Source: Chaetoderma sp. LZ-2023a (taxonomy: Eukaryota; Mollusca; Caudofoveata; Chaetodermatida; Chaetodermatidae). From it: 64,000 bases of DNA. The notes beneath the pieces were generated by a model. The model worked only from the letters and a program-made list of their open reading frames with translations. It did no database searches and was not told the origin of the DNA. How positions within the stretch are numbered: position 1 is the stretch's first letter; each line of letters begins with the position of its first letter. Positions 52,761 to 63,626 of this stretch are shown piece after piece. A program made the translations under genes and the position numbers. The stretch is from assembly GCA_034401795.1 (NCBI GenBank), contig CM067360.1:121127430-121191429 (forward strand). The letters run 5' to 3'.

Positions 52761-53877
52761 GAACAATCTAAATTCTGCATACACATTCTGAAGCCCGGTT
52801 AATGAAGAGTAGCGTTTGTAAACACAGGTAGACGGACGGACGACGAATTTGCCCCCAATATCATTGTGTGATGCCGTATTATAAGGAGGCAGATGTCCCA
52901 GTTTGGGTCCAGTATGAGTAACCAAATATGAGATAGGGACCTATAAATAGAAAAGTTGAGCTAAACGGAAAAATGTTAAAGTTGAAAAAAACCCCAGATT
53001 TCTCCCAAGATCAGTGACATTGACCTTTTACCTTCTGACCTCAAGATCATTGTGTGATAGAGTGTCATTATAAGGAAGCGTGTGCCCAAGTTTGGGTTCA
53101 GTATTTTTAATCAAACATGAGATATAAAAAGAAAAGTTGAGCTCGTAAAGTTGAGCTAAAAATTCACAAAATAAAATAATTTTACAGCAAACGGAAGCTC
53201 CATATTTCACACCAGAACTGCATTCTCCGTCTCAGTGCATTTGGATTTCATTTCAAAGATTTTCTGAGGGACGACCCCAGTCCCAGCTCCCCCACCCCTA
53301 CTAATTCTTTGTCCATGGTCTCCATAAATCTAAATACGGCTTCATTATCTAATATAAAACTTTATTTGTGGGCTAATGTTTTGCTAATTCCGTTTATAAA
53401 CATGACCCAGATCAGGCACTTATCAACAAAACTAGTACGCACCTCAGCCCCACCCCGCCATACTGTGGATGATCATGTGTACAAACGTTAAAATCCTGTC
53501 TTATTATTGTACACCTAAACCTGCGTATATAACGTCCACAATATAAATGTAGGCCATAAAACGGCCAAAGGGAATTTATTAAAACAAGTTCCTTGCTAAA
53601 TATCTTTAGGGATCAAAAGATGGTAGTTTTTCTTAGCGTTATGCCCATCCATCTTAAAGAGCCACAATCCTTTGACGCCAACCCACCCACCCCTACTCAA
53701 AACAAGTGGTCGCTATAGAGAGGTCTGACCGCATTTTACTTCACACTCGATGAAACACCCTCCCCTACCCCGCCCCCCCCCCCTACTAACCGACGCCTGT
53801 GAAAAGTGTCCTGTATGATTGCACCCCCCTACTAACAATAATACGGTACTCGCCGCGTGGATTACATTTGTACTTAC

Positions 53878-54068
53878 TCTTCTGAATAATCGGCGTCGGA
53901 TCGGCATCGACTGTCGCCACTGTCACAGGCGTTGCTACGCTGGTGTGCCTTGTAACAGACACGGTTCCAAACCCCATCGCTGGCAATTGATCTATTTAGC
54001 AGAGACACAGTATGGTTTAACAATTGTACTGCGTCATTGAGTGTATTTGTGTTTGTATTTGTCGCCAT
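53878..54068 (-). CDS. Alternative first exon C of gene 1 (or start exon of another gene)
   Basis: ATG plus 63 codons, starting MATNTNTNTLNDAVQLLNHT, then VSLLNRSIASDGVWNRVCYK and ending ADYSE-GA|GTAAGT. The in-frame TAA seen in the genome belongs to the donor site itself. The phase (GA|) is the same as in start exons A and B. The N-terminus is Asn/Thr-rich and its second half basic. It would add about 49 residues. Confidence 0.5.
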
Positions 54069-54179
54069 AATTGTAACGTCGTTGTAACGCTCGATAGTGA
54101 AGAGTTATCTTCCCTTTGATAGAGACGAGTGGCGCCCTCTGTTTGTTTGACTAAATAGCTTATTCGACTTTAGCCGTCA

Positions 54180-54400
54180 TTTGGCGTAGTTGTCTGTTCT
54201 GTTTGCCATTGATGTCTGTTCTGTTTGTCATTGATGTCTGTTCTGTTTGCCATTGATGTATGTTCTGTTTGTCATTGATGTCTGTTCTGTTTGCCATTGA
54301 TGTCTGTTCTGTTTGTCGTAGTTGTCAGTTCTGTTTGTCGTAGTTGACTGTTGTGTTTGTCGTAGTTGTCTTATCTGTTTATCATTAGTGTTCTGTCTCA
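54180..54400. repeat. 22-bp minisatellite TGTCTGTTCTGTTTGYCATTGA
   Basis: About ten units. CCATTGA and TCATTGA variants alternate in the first six, then TCGTAGT variants follow. Confidence 0.85.
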
Positions 54401-54880
54401 CTAACCAGAGAGACTAGGGTCCAGATTCATCTCCGACGTAGAGTCTTCGCAACAGGAATGTGGATTTCAGATGCAGATTATTTATTGTCTCAAACAATTT
54501 TACATAATAACATATACATAATATGCAATTCAAGACACAGTATGAATAGTGAATAATTATATAATGTATGATTGCTTTTATACCACACTGCCAAACTATA
54601 GCTGGCGCCTCTATGACTGAGCTATATCCCGAAGCAGGCACGCTAGGATTTTTCTGATTGGTTGAAAAGTAAATCATGACAGTCATCATAGGCTATAGAA
54701 ATGTAGCAACATTTAGCTACTAAAGCCTGAATATCTTTCTTTGACGGGATGATAAAAAGCTTAACATTACCTGCATAGCTTATGACAGGCATATTAGATC
54801 ACCTGAATAGCTATCAAGAGCTCAGATTAGTTATACTTTAACGCTTAAATTTCTTCAAGACAATTTCACATATAAAAAAG

Positions 54881-55018
54881 GCCCATTTCTAGACAAAGAG
54901 AAGACTTTACCACTGAAATGACTGGCTTGGTTATCGAGCCAGTCATTTCAGTGGTAAATTAAAAAAATAGGCTCCTCTTGGTCTGCAAATGGGCATTTCT
55001 CAAGACCACTGCAAAACG
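54881..55018. mobile_element. Palindromic MITE family 3
   Basis: TTACCACTGAAATGACTGGC / GCCAGTCATTTCAGTGGTAA palindrome, outer arm CTCTTGGTCTGCAAATGGGC, and tail CAAGACCACTGCAAAACG. Confidence 0.75.
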
Positions 55019-55081
55019 TTAAAGGGGTACAACCTACTCTTTTAGACCTGACAATCCATTATTTTCACAGCTTCAAAGTAA

Positions 55082-55425
55082 TTCACCTTTCCAGAGTACC
55101 CACCCATCATATGACGTCATAATGAACTGCGTGGTGTGTACAATGACATCATAATGAATGACGTCGATAAGTACGTCACGAACGCATATTTGATGACGGT
55201 CTATGGCCTGTTGTATAAATTGTTTGCTTTTACTATTGGGAGTAATAGCCTATGGCAGCAACAGCACCCAGTCTAATTAGTTACAAAATAGTCAACAGCT
55301 TCCCTGTATAGTTTTCAGGAAATTGATAGCTAGGGCAATCGGGGATCGATTAATCCAAACACGGCGAGGTGTGGGTGGAGCTTAGCTAGTGATGGGCGGG
55401 GCATAGCTAAAAATGGAAAGGCCCA
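55082..55425 (-). mobile_element. Hairpin MITE family F1, reverse orientation
   Basis: TTCACCTTTCCAGAGTACCC, TATGACGTCATAATGAACTG, one side of the core only (GGCAGCAACAGCACCCAGTC), then GATGGGCGGGGCATAGCTAA and the end AATGGAAAGGCCCATT. Confidence 0.75.
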
Positions 55426-55783
55426 TTATACGGGAACGTGTTTCCAATACCTCCTGGACATAAGTCGCACAGTCTCTCTCAATACAATGGAGGCATTGTC
55501 CAAACACGCAGCTGGGTGCTACATATTTTCTCCCCTGATCAAAATCATTTTTCTTTCAGAAATTTAATAAATATAGTTTTACAGCAAGTAATGCCTGTTA
55601 TTTATTTTGATAGTTTAACTGGAAGCAACTGTTTCCGTAGGCAACAATTACTTCCAATCAAATTTATTCAAAGTTTTAAGCTGGATTTATATTTAGACAA
55701 CTAAATACATTTTCTAGGGAATTCAGAATAAAGCGCATTTCTGTTAAGCCTTTAGCACTTCAGCCAAAAGTGGCATGAGAATT

Positions 55784-55919
55784 GCCCGTTTGCATACCAA
55801 GAGAACACTATTTTAAAAATGACCACTGGAATTACTGGCTCGATAACTGAACAAGACATTCCAGTGGCAAATTTTCAAAAATAGTCTTCTCTTGGTCTGC
55901 AAATTAGCATTTTCCATGA
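55784..55919. mobile_element. Palindromic MITE family 3
   Basis: GCCCGTTTGCATACCAAGAG to CTTCTCTTGGTCTGCAAATT. The centre is diverged. Confidence 0.7.
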
Positions 55920-55993
55920 GAAAAGTTAAATTTTCTTGATTAAATTCGTGGCTTAAAGGGTTAAGTTTAGCTAAGATCACAGGCTGAATAATA

Positions 55994-56313
55994 TTTAAGG
56001 GTGCATCTTCACAGTAAAATTTCTGAAAATAAAATTGTTTAAATTATACACGTTTAGAGGCTTAAACTGTGAGCCTATATGTAATGAAACGAAATAAATC
56101 TTAACATATAATGATTCCATTTCATATAAATTAATATATAGGCACGGGCCTCTATTTCAATTTCGCAAGTTAAAAGTTTATATGGAATGGAATCATCATA
56201 TGTTAAGATTTATTTCGTTTCATTACACATAGGCACATAATTTAAGCTTATAAAAGTATGCAATTTTAACAATTTTATTTTCAACCAGTCTGGTGTGAAT
56301 GTGCACCTTTAAT
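55994..56313. mobile_element. Palindromic MITE family 4
   Basis: Left TTTAAGGGTGCATCTTCACA, right TGTGAATGTGCACCTTTAA. The inner arms GAAACGAAATAAATCTTAAC / GTTAAGATTTATTTCGTTTC are perfect inverses. Confidence 0.8.
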
Positions 56314-56699
56314 CAGGTAATTGACTATAAACTTTATATAGTGTAATCATGTGTCCTAAGCTTAGATTCGAGAAACTACAATGCATATAGAGTTAACCCA
56401 TTCAAGTCTAGATACCATATATTATGCGTTCCTTATTATATAACAAATCCATTATATTCTGTTGAATCTTTTGAAAATATTTCCTGGAAGTCTACAGCCA
56501 GGATCACATTACAGGATCTCTGATTCTGATTCATTTCACGATTATCGGTGGTCGTAAGGTGCCGGCCGACTAAACACGGGCTTTTACCTGATAATAGTGT
56601 AGTGTAAGCATGTTCCCCATCGTTAATCGGTTTAGTAAGGAAAAGTCGGCTGATTGTGAAATGTTCGACATACTAGGGTTTGACGGTGGTCATGTAGTA

Positions 56700-56915
56700 A
56701 TTTGATATCGGCGCGCCCATTAGCCAATGGCGCAAGGACAAATTCGATAATGGTCCCACGCGCCATTGGCCAATATGCGTGCCAATATAAAATTCGATAT
56801 TGGTCCTTGGGCCATTGGCTAATTGGCACGCCGATATCAAATTCGATATTGGTACTCTGCACCATTGACCAACAGGCGTGGCGATATCAAATTTGATATT
56901 GGTCCCTTATTGGCG
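56700..56915. repeat. About 50-bp tandem repeat with CCAAT and GATATC motifs
   Basis: Four units of the form GCCATTGGCCAAT...GGC(G/A)(C/T)GCCGATAT, CAAATTCGATATTGGTCC. Each unit contains CCAAT boxes in both orientations. Confidence 0.75.
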
Positions 56916-57097
56916 CATTACAGCTATACAATGAGTAATTCACTGGAGTGAATTTTCGCTGACGACGCGCCCCTGCAGCGCTGTCAACGCGCTCTGTCAG
57001 TGTGGGTGTCATTTAAGATTGTGGAGAAATTTGCGAGGGAAATTAAAGAACAGTGGACAGTGACATAAACGAAGGCATATCTATGACCCTTTATTAC

Positions 57098-57222
57098 TTA
57101 AAGTTCGATTTCTTCTTTTTTTCTCATTGTATCTCTAATCCATGGGAGATAACGCGTCAAGCGTGTGTAAACTCCATACTGTCCGTCTAATCTACAGCCA
57201 GGCGTGCTCCACGATACGATAC
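57098..57222 (-). CDS. S1 serine protease, terminal exon
   Basis: Acceptor TTTTTACAG. The exon reads (G)IVSWSTPGCRLDGQYGVYT, then RLTRYLPWIRDTMRKKEEIE and L, stop TAA. This is the end of a chymotrypsin-fold protease: the 214-228 strand and Cys220, then the C-terminal helix (YLPWI). In chymotrypsin numbering residue 225 is Tyr (as in Na+-binding clotting and complement enzymes) and residue 216 is Ser where Gly is usual. The phase joins the exon at 63,372 exactly. Confidence 0.9.
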
Positions 57223-57249
57223 CTGTAAAAACAATGATACCAAGAACAA

Positions 57250-57305
57250 CACCAACAACAACAACAACAACAATAACAATAATAATAATAATAATAATAA
57301 TCAGA
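57250..57305. repeat. (AAC)n/(AAT)n microsatellite
   Basis: In the protease intron, about 25 bases upstream of the acceptor of the terminal exon. Confidence 0.85.
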
Positions 57306-57639
57306 GATGCAAACGTTAACATTCCCTCCTGTTTTTGGGACATTTAAACAATTTGTATTTCCAACATTTTAGGACCAAGATTGTAGAAACCTAATCGTTC
57401 TAGTGTTAAACTTTAGCCACACTTGATCAGTTGTGTCTCAGATATCCATAGATCCGGAATTTGATCTGATCTAGAGTCAGGATTTTAAATCTGAAGCAGG
57501 GCCACAGTCTGGAAATCCTCTTACACTGAAAATCCTCTTACAGTGGAAATCCTCTTACACGATAACAACATTCCCTGCGTAAATATTTAAGCCAACCCGG
57601 ATCAGTAATTTAAAACCAATCAGCTCCAGATGGATGATC

Positions 57640-57760
57640 GAGCGGGCATACAGACAGATAAGTGAACAGATGGATGGATGGACAAATGGACGATGCCTAG
57701 ATGGACAGATGGAGGGATGGGCAGACACACGAATATGCGTGCATGTCACATGCACGCACA
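57640..57760. repeat. GGAT/GGAC degenerate repeat
   Basis: AGATGGATGGATGGACAAAT-type variants, followed by GTGCATGTCACATGCACGCA, a short palindrome. Confidence 0.6.
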
Positions 57761-58087
57761 TGCGCGCTGTTCCTATGATAAACAAAGGTCTGGGACGCCC
57801 ACCTGGACTATTAACATTTGAACCATGTGCATGTAAATCGACATGGTGGATAATTTTTGTAAAATCCAAAATGGCCAGCAAAAATAAGATCGTTCCACTC
57901 AAGTTTCGTTGAAATCAGGTCATTGATTAAAATTCTGACTAGAAGATCTAGAACTTACGGTGGCAGGGTTCTTCTATCCAAATTTGCTTGAAATCTGTCA
58001 AGCAGCTATAAGGAACAGGATTTTGACAATTTGCGGTAATTTTTTTGATAAAATCTAAGATTTTCACCAAAAATTGTCCAAAGAAAA

Positions 58088-58277
58088 TTCTTTGTTTATT
58101 AAATAGCAAAGAATTACAGACTTAAAATCCATACAACATGTCGGACTATTTGAGATTTTATGACGGTCTATATGGAACCCTTTGTGACGTAATGATTGTG
58201 ATGCCGTCATACACGTACGGAGCTGATTATGACGTCATACGAGGTCAGATGATGGTTTGATACTCTGGAAAGGTTAA
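58088..58277 (+). mobile_element. Hairpin MITE family F1, 3' arm
   Basis: TTTATTAAATAGCAAAGAAT, CATGTCGGACTATTTGAG, ATTATGACGTCATACGAGGT, and the end ACTCTGGAAAGGTTAA. Confidence 0.65.
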
Positions 58278-58475
58278 TAATACTTATTCATTATTGCAAC
58301 ATCTGGATGTATCACAGTCACAGTTGCAGAGTTCTGTACACACAACGCCGGCTAATTTATAAGAGGACCCCCTTGATCACAAAGTGACTGAATCTCTGTC
58401 AGCCCGACCACAAAATGGAAGTTGTTGCAGGTGGACCGCGTGCTAAACGACTGTCAACATTTGACCAACCAGATT

Positions 58476-58769
58476 TTAAAAGGATCGAGCCATAAAGGTT
58501 CCAGAATGAGGTCCTGTCACCAAATATTTGTCTGCAGAAGTGCACGCGCCGAATATGCTCCACCAGGCAACTGCTGGTGGTAGAAATTTTTCAACGCACT
58601 GATCAGCTTTCAACTGGTGGAACAAATACCATTGTAACCCGCACGCATTCCAGATACGTGTGCCCTTAGTGGAGGAGAGACTGCATATAATATTCTCAAA
58701 GCCTTCAATTACATCTTCGGATGGCTCATTCCAGTTGATTGATTGCCGACAAAATAACATAACTGGCAT
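58476..58769 (-). pseudogene. Protein-like remnant, unrecognised repetitive family
   Basis: A 98-codon frame with VIEGFENIICSLSSTKGTRI, QWYLFHQLKADQCVEKFLPP and AVAW. The pattern (F..IICSLY..., LxWxLF..K, LPP) recalls a widespread multi-copy hypothetical protein of invertebrate genomes, but this is from memory only. No flanking exons are recognised. Confidence 0.25.
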
Positions 58770-59997
58770 CCAGACATACTTTGAATCAAGTCAGTTTCCC
58801 CTTTCCCTGGATGTGTGGTGTGTACCTGGTTGTATCATGGCCTGATAGGGCCAAAGAGTCATTCACACTCTTTCTCGCCGAGGTCACTATTTTCATTGGG
58901 GATCCACTCTCAATTAAACTGTCTGCAAGAGGCATTGGTTTCATTGCCGGCGAGAAATGATTTAGCATCCTTGATGTATGTTGCCTTATTGAAGAAACGC
59001 CTTTGCTGCTTTTGTTTTCCCTTTTCACCATTCTCTTGCAGATTCTTTCAATGATCTACCTATAGTATAATTGTCAAATATGGCGTGAACCTGCTGGTAG
59101 CCATATATATCCTACATTTGATAATCTGCATATAGGATTACCGAGTTCCCTACAATTATGGTACAGGGACATAGCCACATGGACACACCAACACGAATGG
59201 ACGGACATCGAGACACACGCACACACGGACGCATCAGCATCAAGAAGGCGCACATAAATGCACGCATATGCCTGACAATAGCCACGCCCAGATACGCACA
59301 CGCGACTAGACGACAATAGAATACGGTTGGATGATCGACACGCCCAGTGACACGTGACAGACTCGATGGGACAGGGCGTGACCCTTGCAGCAATAAATGG
59401 ACATATATACACATAGCCCATTAATCGACACGCCCACAATGGAACAACCAGTTATTAGTCGGAATGGACACGTGCAGAGTATAACTCCTGTAATTCAATG
59501 TAACCATGTTATAATATGCTGTTATACGATTGTATTATATACATTAATTATTATTAGTTAAATTAGTTAATTAGACTCCTAGGCCACATTTACGCACAGA
59601 CACGCCATCAATTAATACACACAACTTTGATGACATGACGACAGCATCATATTTAAGAGTGGACGAATGTTGACGACAGACAGTTAAAGTTAGGGACAGT
59701 TAGTTAGGGAGAGTTACGGTTACGGACTCGGACAGACTTGGACAGCGGTCTCTGGCCGCTAGTGACAGCTAGTGAGTCGTGAGATTGTTAGCTATGTATT
59801 TAGCTCACTGGTCAGTTACAGAGAAGTACTTACGGTTAACTTTGTTATGCTTCATTAGAATACTTCTCGCTTAGGAATCGATTGTAGTTAAGTAGAATAG
59901 GTTTAGAATAAGTAAGCGAGTAAGCGACACGTGACTAGAATTTGGAATTATATGTGTAAACTATAGAATTGGGTAAAGTTCAGTAAACGATTCATCA

Positions 59998-60290
59998 TTA
60001 ATAGAATACAGCATTGTGTCATTCAGTCCATCCATCACCGTGAGAAGGAAGGTCCCGGTCGGTACGCGGGTTGTGATGGGGACTAGCGAATCATAGAGAA
60101 CCACCCTCCCGTATAATTCAACAGGTACTAATTAATAGAAGACAGCATTGTGTCATCCATTCCATCTATCTCCGCTGGAAGGAAGGTCCCGGTCGGTGCA
60201 ACGGTCGGTACACGGGTTGCGAGGGTGGCGACCCAACCCCATAAGAACCAACCAGCGGCCCACCCGTCTAATTCAACCGGTACCATATTT
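59998..60290 (+). repeat. Tandem duplication in the LTR-like region
   Basis: Two copies of TTAATAGAA(T/G)ACAGCATTG...GAAGGTCCCGGTCGGT...ATTCAACAGGTACC, about 133 bases apart. Confidence 0.8.
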
Positions 60291-60306
60291 GGTGGCGGAT
60301 TCGAAC
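60290..60306 (+). other. tRNA primer-binding site
   Basis: TGGTGGCGGATTCGAAC, 4 bases after the presumed LTR end (TACCA). It matches the reverse complement of a T-arm/acceptor end with CCA. Confidence 0.65.
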
Positions 60307-60620
60307 TTCGACCCGGAGCGTACCATCACGGAGATACTGATGATTAAGATGATGTCAATCTAAGAATCCTCTCGTATGCCAAGCCCGAAAGACGCGTAAC
60401 ATGAAATGTGAGTACAATTAAGCGTTTAGGCTAATTTACAAATGCATTGCATAGTTTATTTTATTAATATTTTCATCATTGCAGTAGTGCACTAATTAAT
60501 ATCATCAATCGTTGCATACGCTTAGACACGTTTTTGCAATTTAGTTAGGTTTTTTCTAAATATGTTTTAACTCTGAATTGAGAGTAAATTCATATTTCGC
60601 CATAGCCAGTGTACTTTATG

Positions 60621-60790
<170 letters not shown>

Positions 60791-61713
60791 ATCTATGCAA
60801 ATTTCTATTATTTTCTATTATTAATATTTTGCTTTGAATTATAATTTGGTAGATTAATGGATTTCTGGAGAAAAATTGGTTTTAATTGAAAATTGAAAAA
60901 CTCGCCAAATCGTGACTCGCGGCAGATTAATCTCATTCAAAGCCACTAATCGGCAAGTAATTAACAGTTGAATAGATCGTTAATTTTGGTAGCAGTTTTG
61001 AACACGCCTATACGGTAGTCAAAATTCCTTAAAATTGAATATAAAAGCTTTTAGTTCGGGAATCGGTAAATCTAATGTTGTCTAATATTTTAACGGATTT
61101 TCTAAATTGAAAAAGACAAGGCAATTAAATTTTGTGCATTGACTTATTGGCAAAACATCTTTATATGTGATTGATTGAAAAATCGCATTTTATTTTATTC
61201 GCATGCAGAATTAGACCTATCTAAAATTATCTGGCGCTGTGTTTATTTTGAACAGGTAATTTATAAGTCAATGGCGCGTTCCGTACTTTGAATGTGTTTT
61301 CACGTTAATTTGATTTAATTTAAAGTTACTGAAAATCGGAAATTATATGTCAACAGACTGGTATTATTTGATTTGATTTAATTTTGTATTATTGTATACG
61401 AGTGGATTTTTAGTGATATTTTGATATTTAGCTGTAAAAAGTTGGATTGATCAGCGTATTCTGGCATATTAGTGATTTTTATTTTACGACTCATTAAAAC
61501 AAATGGGCGACTTTGGCTATTCAGAACTTAAATAATTGCACTTTCCAGGTCAGTGTCATTTTTTGTTACTTTTTACTCGGGTGGAAAGCAAGAGCATACA
61601 TTGTTTAACCCATTTTAACCACTTAATTCCTATAGGCCCTAACTAGTGCGTAATTATCTATAAATCAAATTAATTTCTGAAATTGTATTAAATGTGTGTG
61701 AAAAATTACCATC

Positions 61714-62709
61714 ATGCACAGTCATTACCACTATCGCCAGAACTTGCAAAACGCGATCCAGGAAACGAAATCTTATTTTGAAACTAATTTTGACGTTTCC
61801 CAGAGCACAATACGATCCGACCATGCTAGGCACATGCCCAGACCAGTCCCAATTATTAGGCAGAGCCAGCCTCTTTGTTATCGCTGTGGATGGAATTGGT
61901 CCTCCGGCCGTCATAGACGTTGCAAGGCTTGCCCGACTGAATGTTGGAACTGCTCAATGGGTGGCCATTTTTCAACAATGTGTCAGTTCCGTAGAAATGT
62001 TTTTAAATGTAACGGAAGCCAGGCGAAGAAAGTAGTTCAAAGGTCAAGGTCACAAATTATTCGTCAACCAGAGATTACCAAGGATAGTCAACCAGTTATA
62101 GAGGTAGCAACACTAGATTTGCCATTTTGTCATGTTGAATCTAATGATTTTCTGAGCTGTTTAGATAATGACAATGCATTGAGAGACGAACTGAAATACA
62201 TAAAGAAACAACTGGCAAACGAAAGGGGAACGCACAGAGGATTGAAAACTGATATGGATGACGGTCAACTCATAGAAGACAATCGGCAAATGACAGCACA
62301 GATCGATTCATTGAAAGAGGAAAATGGTATGATGGTACGAAAAGTAGAGTTCGCAGAAAACACTATGGGAATTGCCACGCAGCTACTAGATCAAGAACGT
62401 ACAATGAGACAAAGAGTCACAACAGAACTCAAACAGTCAGTGTCAATTAAAGAAACAGATATTTATGGTTTGCGATCTGGAAGAGCCACCATACAGCAGC
62501 AACTAACGATTATGTCATTAAGAATCGAGGGCATACTCAATAACAATGATGCTTTGACACGAGAAACCGACGATTTAATCCAGAGACAACAAAGTAATGT
62601 ATATAATCCAGCAAATAGGGGAAGATCAAGAGATGATGGCAGCCCAGAATACAGAAGCGGAGATCGTCAGCCTTGCAGATACGAAAACAGACGGTCATAC
62701 TATTACTAA
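61714..62709 (+). CDS. Zinc-knuckle, coiled-coil protein (331 aa), retroelement-derived
   Basis: Two Cys/His motifs near the N-terminus: CYRCGWNWSSGRHRRC (C55, C58, H67, C70) and CWNCSMGGHFSTMC (C77, C80, H85, C90). The second is a classic CX2CX4HX4C retroviral-type knuckle. From about residue 155 to 290 the sequence is charged and helical (ELKYIKKQLANERGTHRGLK, TAQIDSLKEENGMMVRKVEF), a probable coiled coil, ending in an Arg/Tyr-rich tail. Unlike a normal Gag there are only about 50 residues before the knuckles, so no capsid domain precedes them. It could be the product of a non-autonomous LTR element or a gene derived from one. Confidence 0.7.
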   Translation: MHSHYHYRQNLQNAIQETKSYFETNFDVSQSTIRSDHARHMPRPVPIIRQSQPLCYRCGWNWSSGRHRRCKACPTECWNCSMGGHFSTMCQFRRNVFKCNGSQAKKVVQRSRSQIIRQPEITKDSQPVIEVATLDLPFCHVESNDFLSCLDNDNALRDELKYIKKQLANERGTHRGLKTDMDDGQLIEDNRQMTAQIDSLKEENGMMVRKVEFAENTMGIATQLLDQERTMRQRVTTELKQSVSIKETDIYGLRSGRATIQQQLTIMSLRIEGILNNNDALTRETDDLIQRQQSNVYNPANRGRSRDDGSPEYRSGDRQPCRYENRRSYYY

Positions 62710-63269
62710 AGAGCTCAGTGTGTAAGTCATGTAGATTGCAGTGCTAATGTATAAATATGACAAGCCTTCTTAGATCAGATACTGCCGTTTGTTTTATATT
62801 TTTGCTTTTCAGATTGGAGAAAGAAGATGGATAGACAAAGCATCCAGGAAGGTTGCGGGTAACATCGTAGGTATAATGTAAATATGTGTCAAAGGTAGAG
62901 GTATGTATAATTGTACTACGTGAAGCCGTGGCCTAAAGAGAACATCTGCAAATTCAGTTAGGAAATGAGTCGGAATGCAATGATTATAGGTGTGGCTGAT
63001 TATTTTGATCAAATGTTTTGATAAAATAATCAGATTAAATTAGTAGGCTAATTAAGCAAGAAAGGTATTATTTTGTGGCGCATTTCAAAATGTTTGTCTA
63101 ACTGATGTATTCCGATATCGGTAGCCATATTAATATGAACAATTACGAAAGTAGATGTAAATAATAGTTACAATTTATGTCAGATTGTGTATATTTGAAG
63201 ATTCTTGGATTGGGCTACATCGCGAATAAGTGATGGTTTTCAGACTGACTGTATATATTTCTACTTAAT

Positions 63270-63320
63270 AAACATTCTGTTGAATATTTTGAAACTAATT
63301 TGACTGGGCGCCGTTAAATA
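63270..63320 (+). mobile_element. F1/F2 half-core
   Basis: TGTTGAATATTTTGAAACTA and ATTTGACTGGGCGCCGTTAA; only the left half is present. It lies 52 bases from the protease exon. Confidence 0.65.
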
Positions 63321-63371
63321 CTTGAATGGCAGGATGCCTCCATTGTGTTTATATTAGTTGTATATATTTAC

Positions 63372-63473
63372 CGATTTGGTATACTTTCTTTATTGATGTT
63401 GCAATGTTTTTTACCACGGACAGAAAAGGGCCTCCACTGTCACCTTTACAACTATCTCGTCCGGATCCATCAC
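63372..63473 (-). CDS. S1 serine protease, catalytic serine exon
   Basis: Acceptor AAATATGCAG, donor G|GTAAATATA. It reads (G)DGSGRDSCKGDSGGPFLSV, then VKNIATSIKKVYQI. DSCKGDSGGP gives the catalytic Ser195 and Asp189 six residues before it, the trypsin-type specificity residue. With the terminal exon the region reads like thrombin (GDSGGPF...YQ(I/M)GIVSW), including a longer loop before GIVSW. Earlier exons with His57 and Asp102 lie beyond the window. Confidence 0.9.
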
Positions 63474-63540
63474 CTGCATATTTAAAACATAAAAAACAAG
63501 TACTCTTACTGTTTAAGCTCTTCAATTAAAGGTTATTTCA

Positions 63541-63580
63541 GTTGAGAGAGAGGGAGGGAGTGAGTGATGGGGGGGGGTCC

Positions 63581-63626
<46 letters not shown>

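Noticed and set aside
60290-60306. tRNA gene
   Set aside because: Only the acceptor/T-arm complement is present, as expected of a primer-binding site; no cloverleaf or A box.
61694-62035. 113-codon frame overlapping the zinc-knuckle ORF
   Set aside because: Shadow frame; it lacks the Cys/His motifs.
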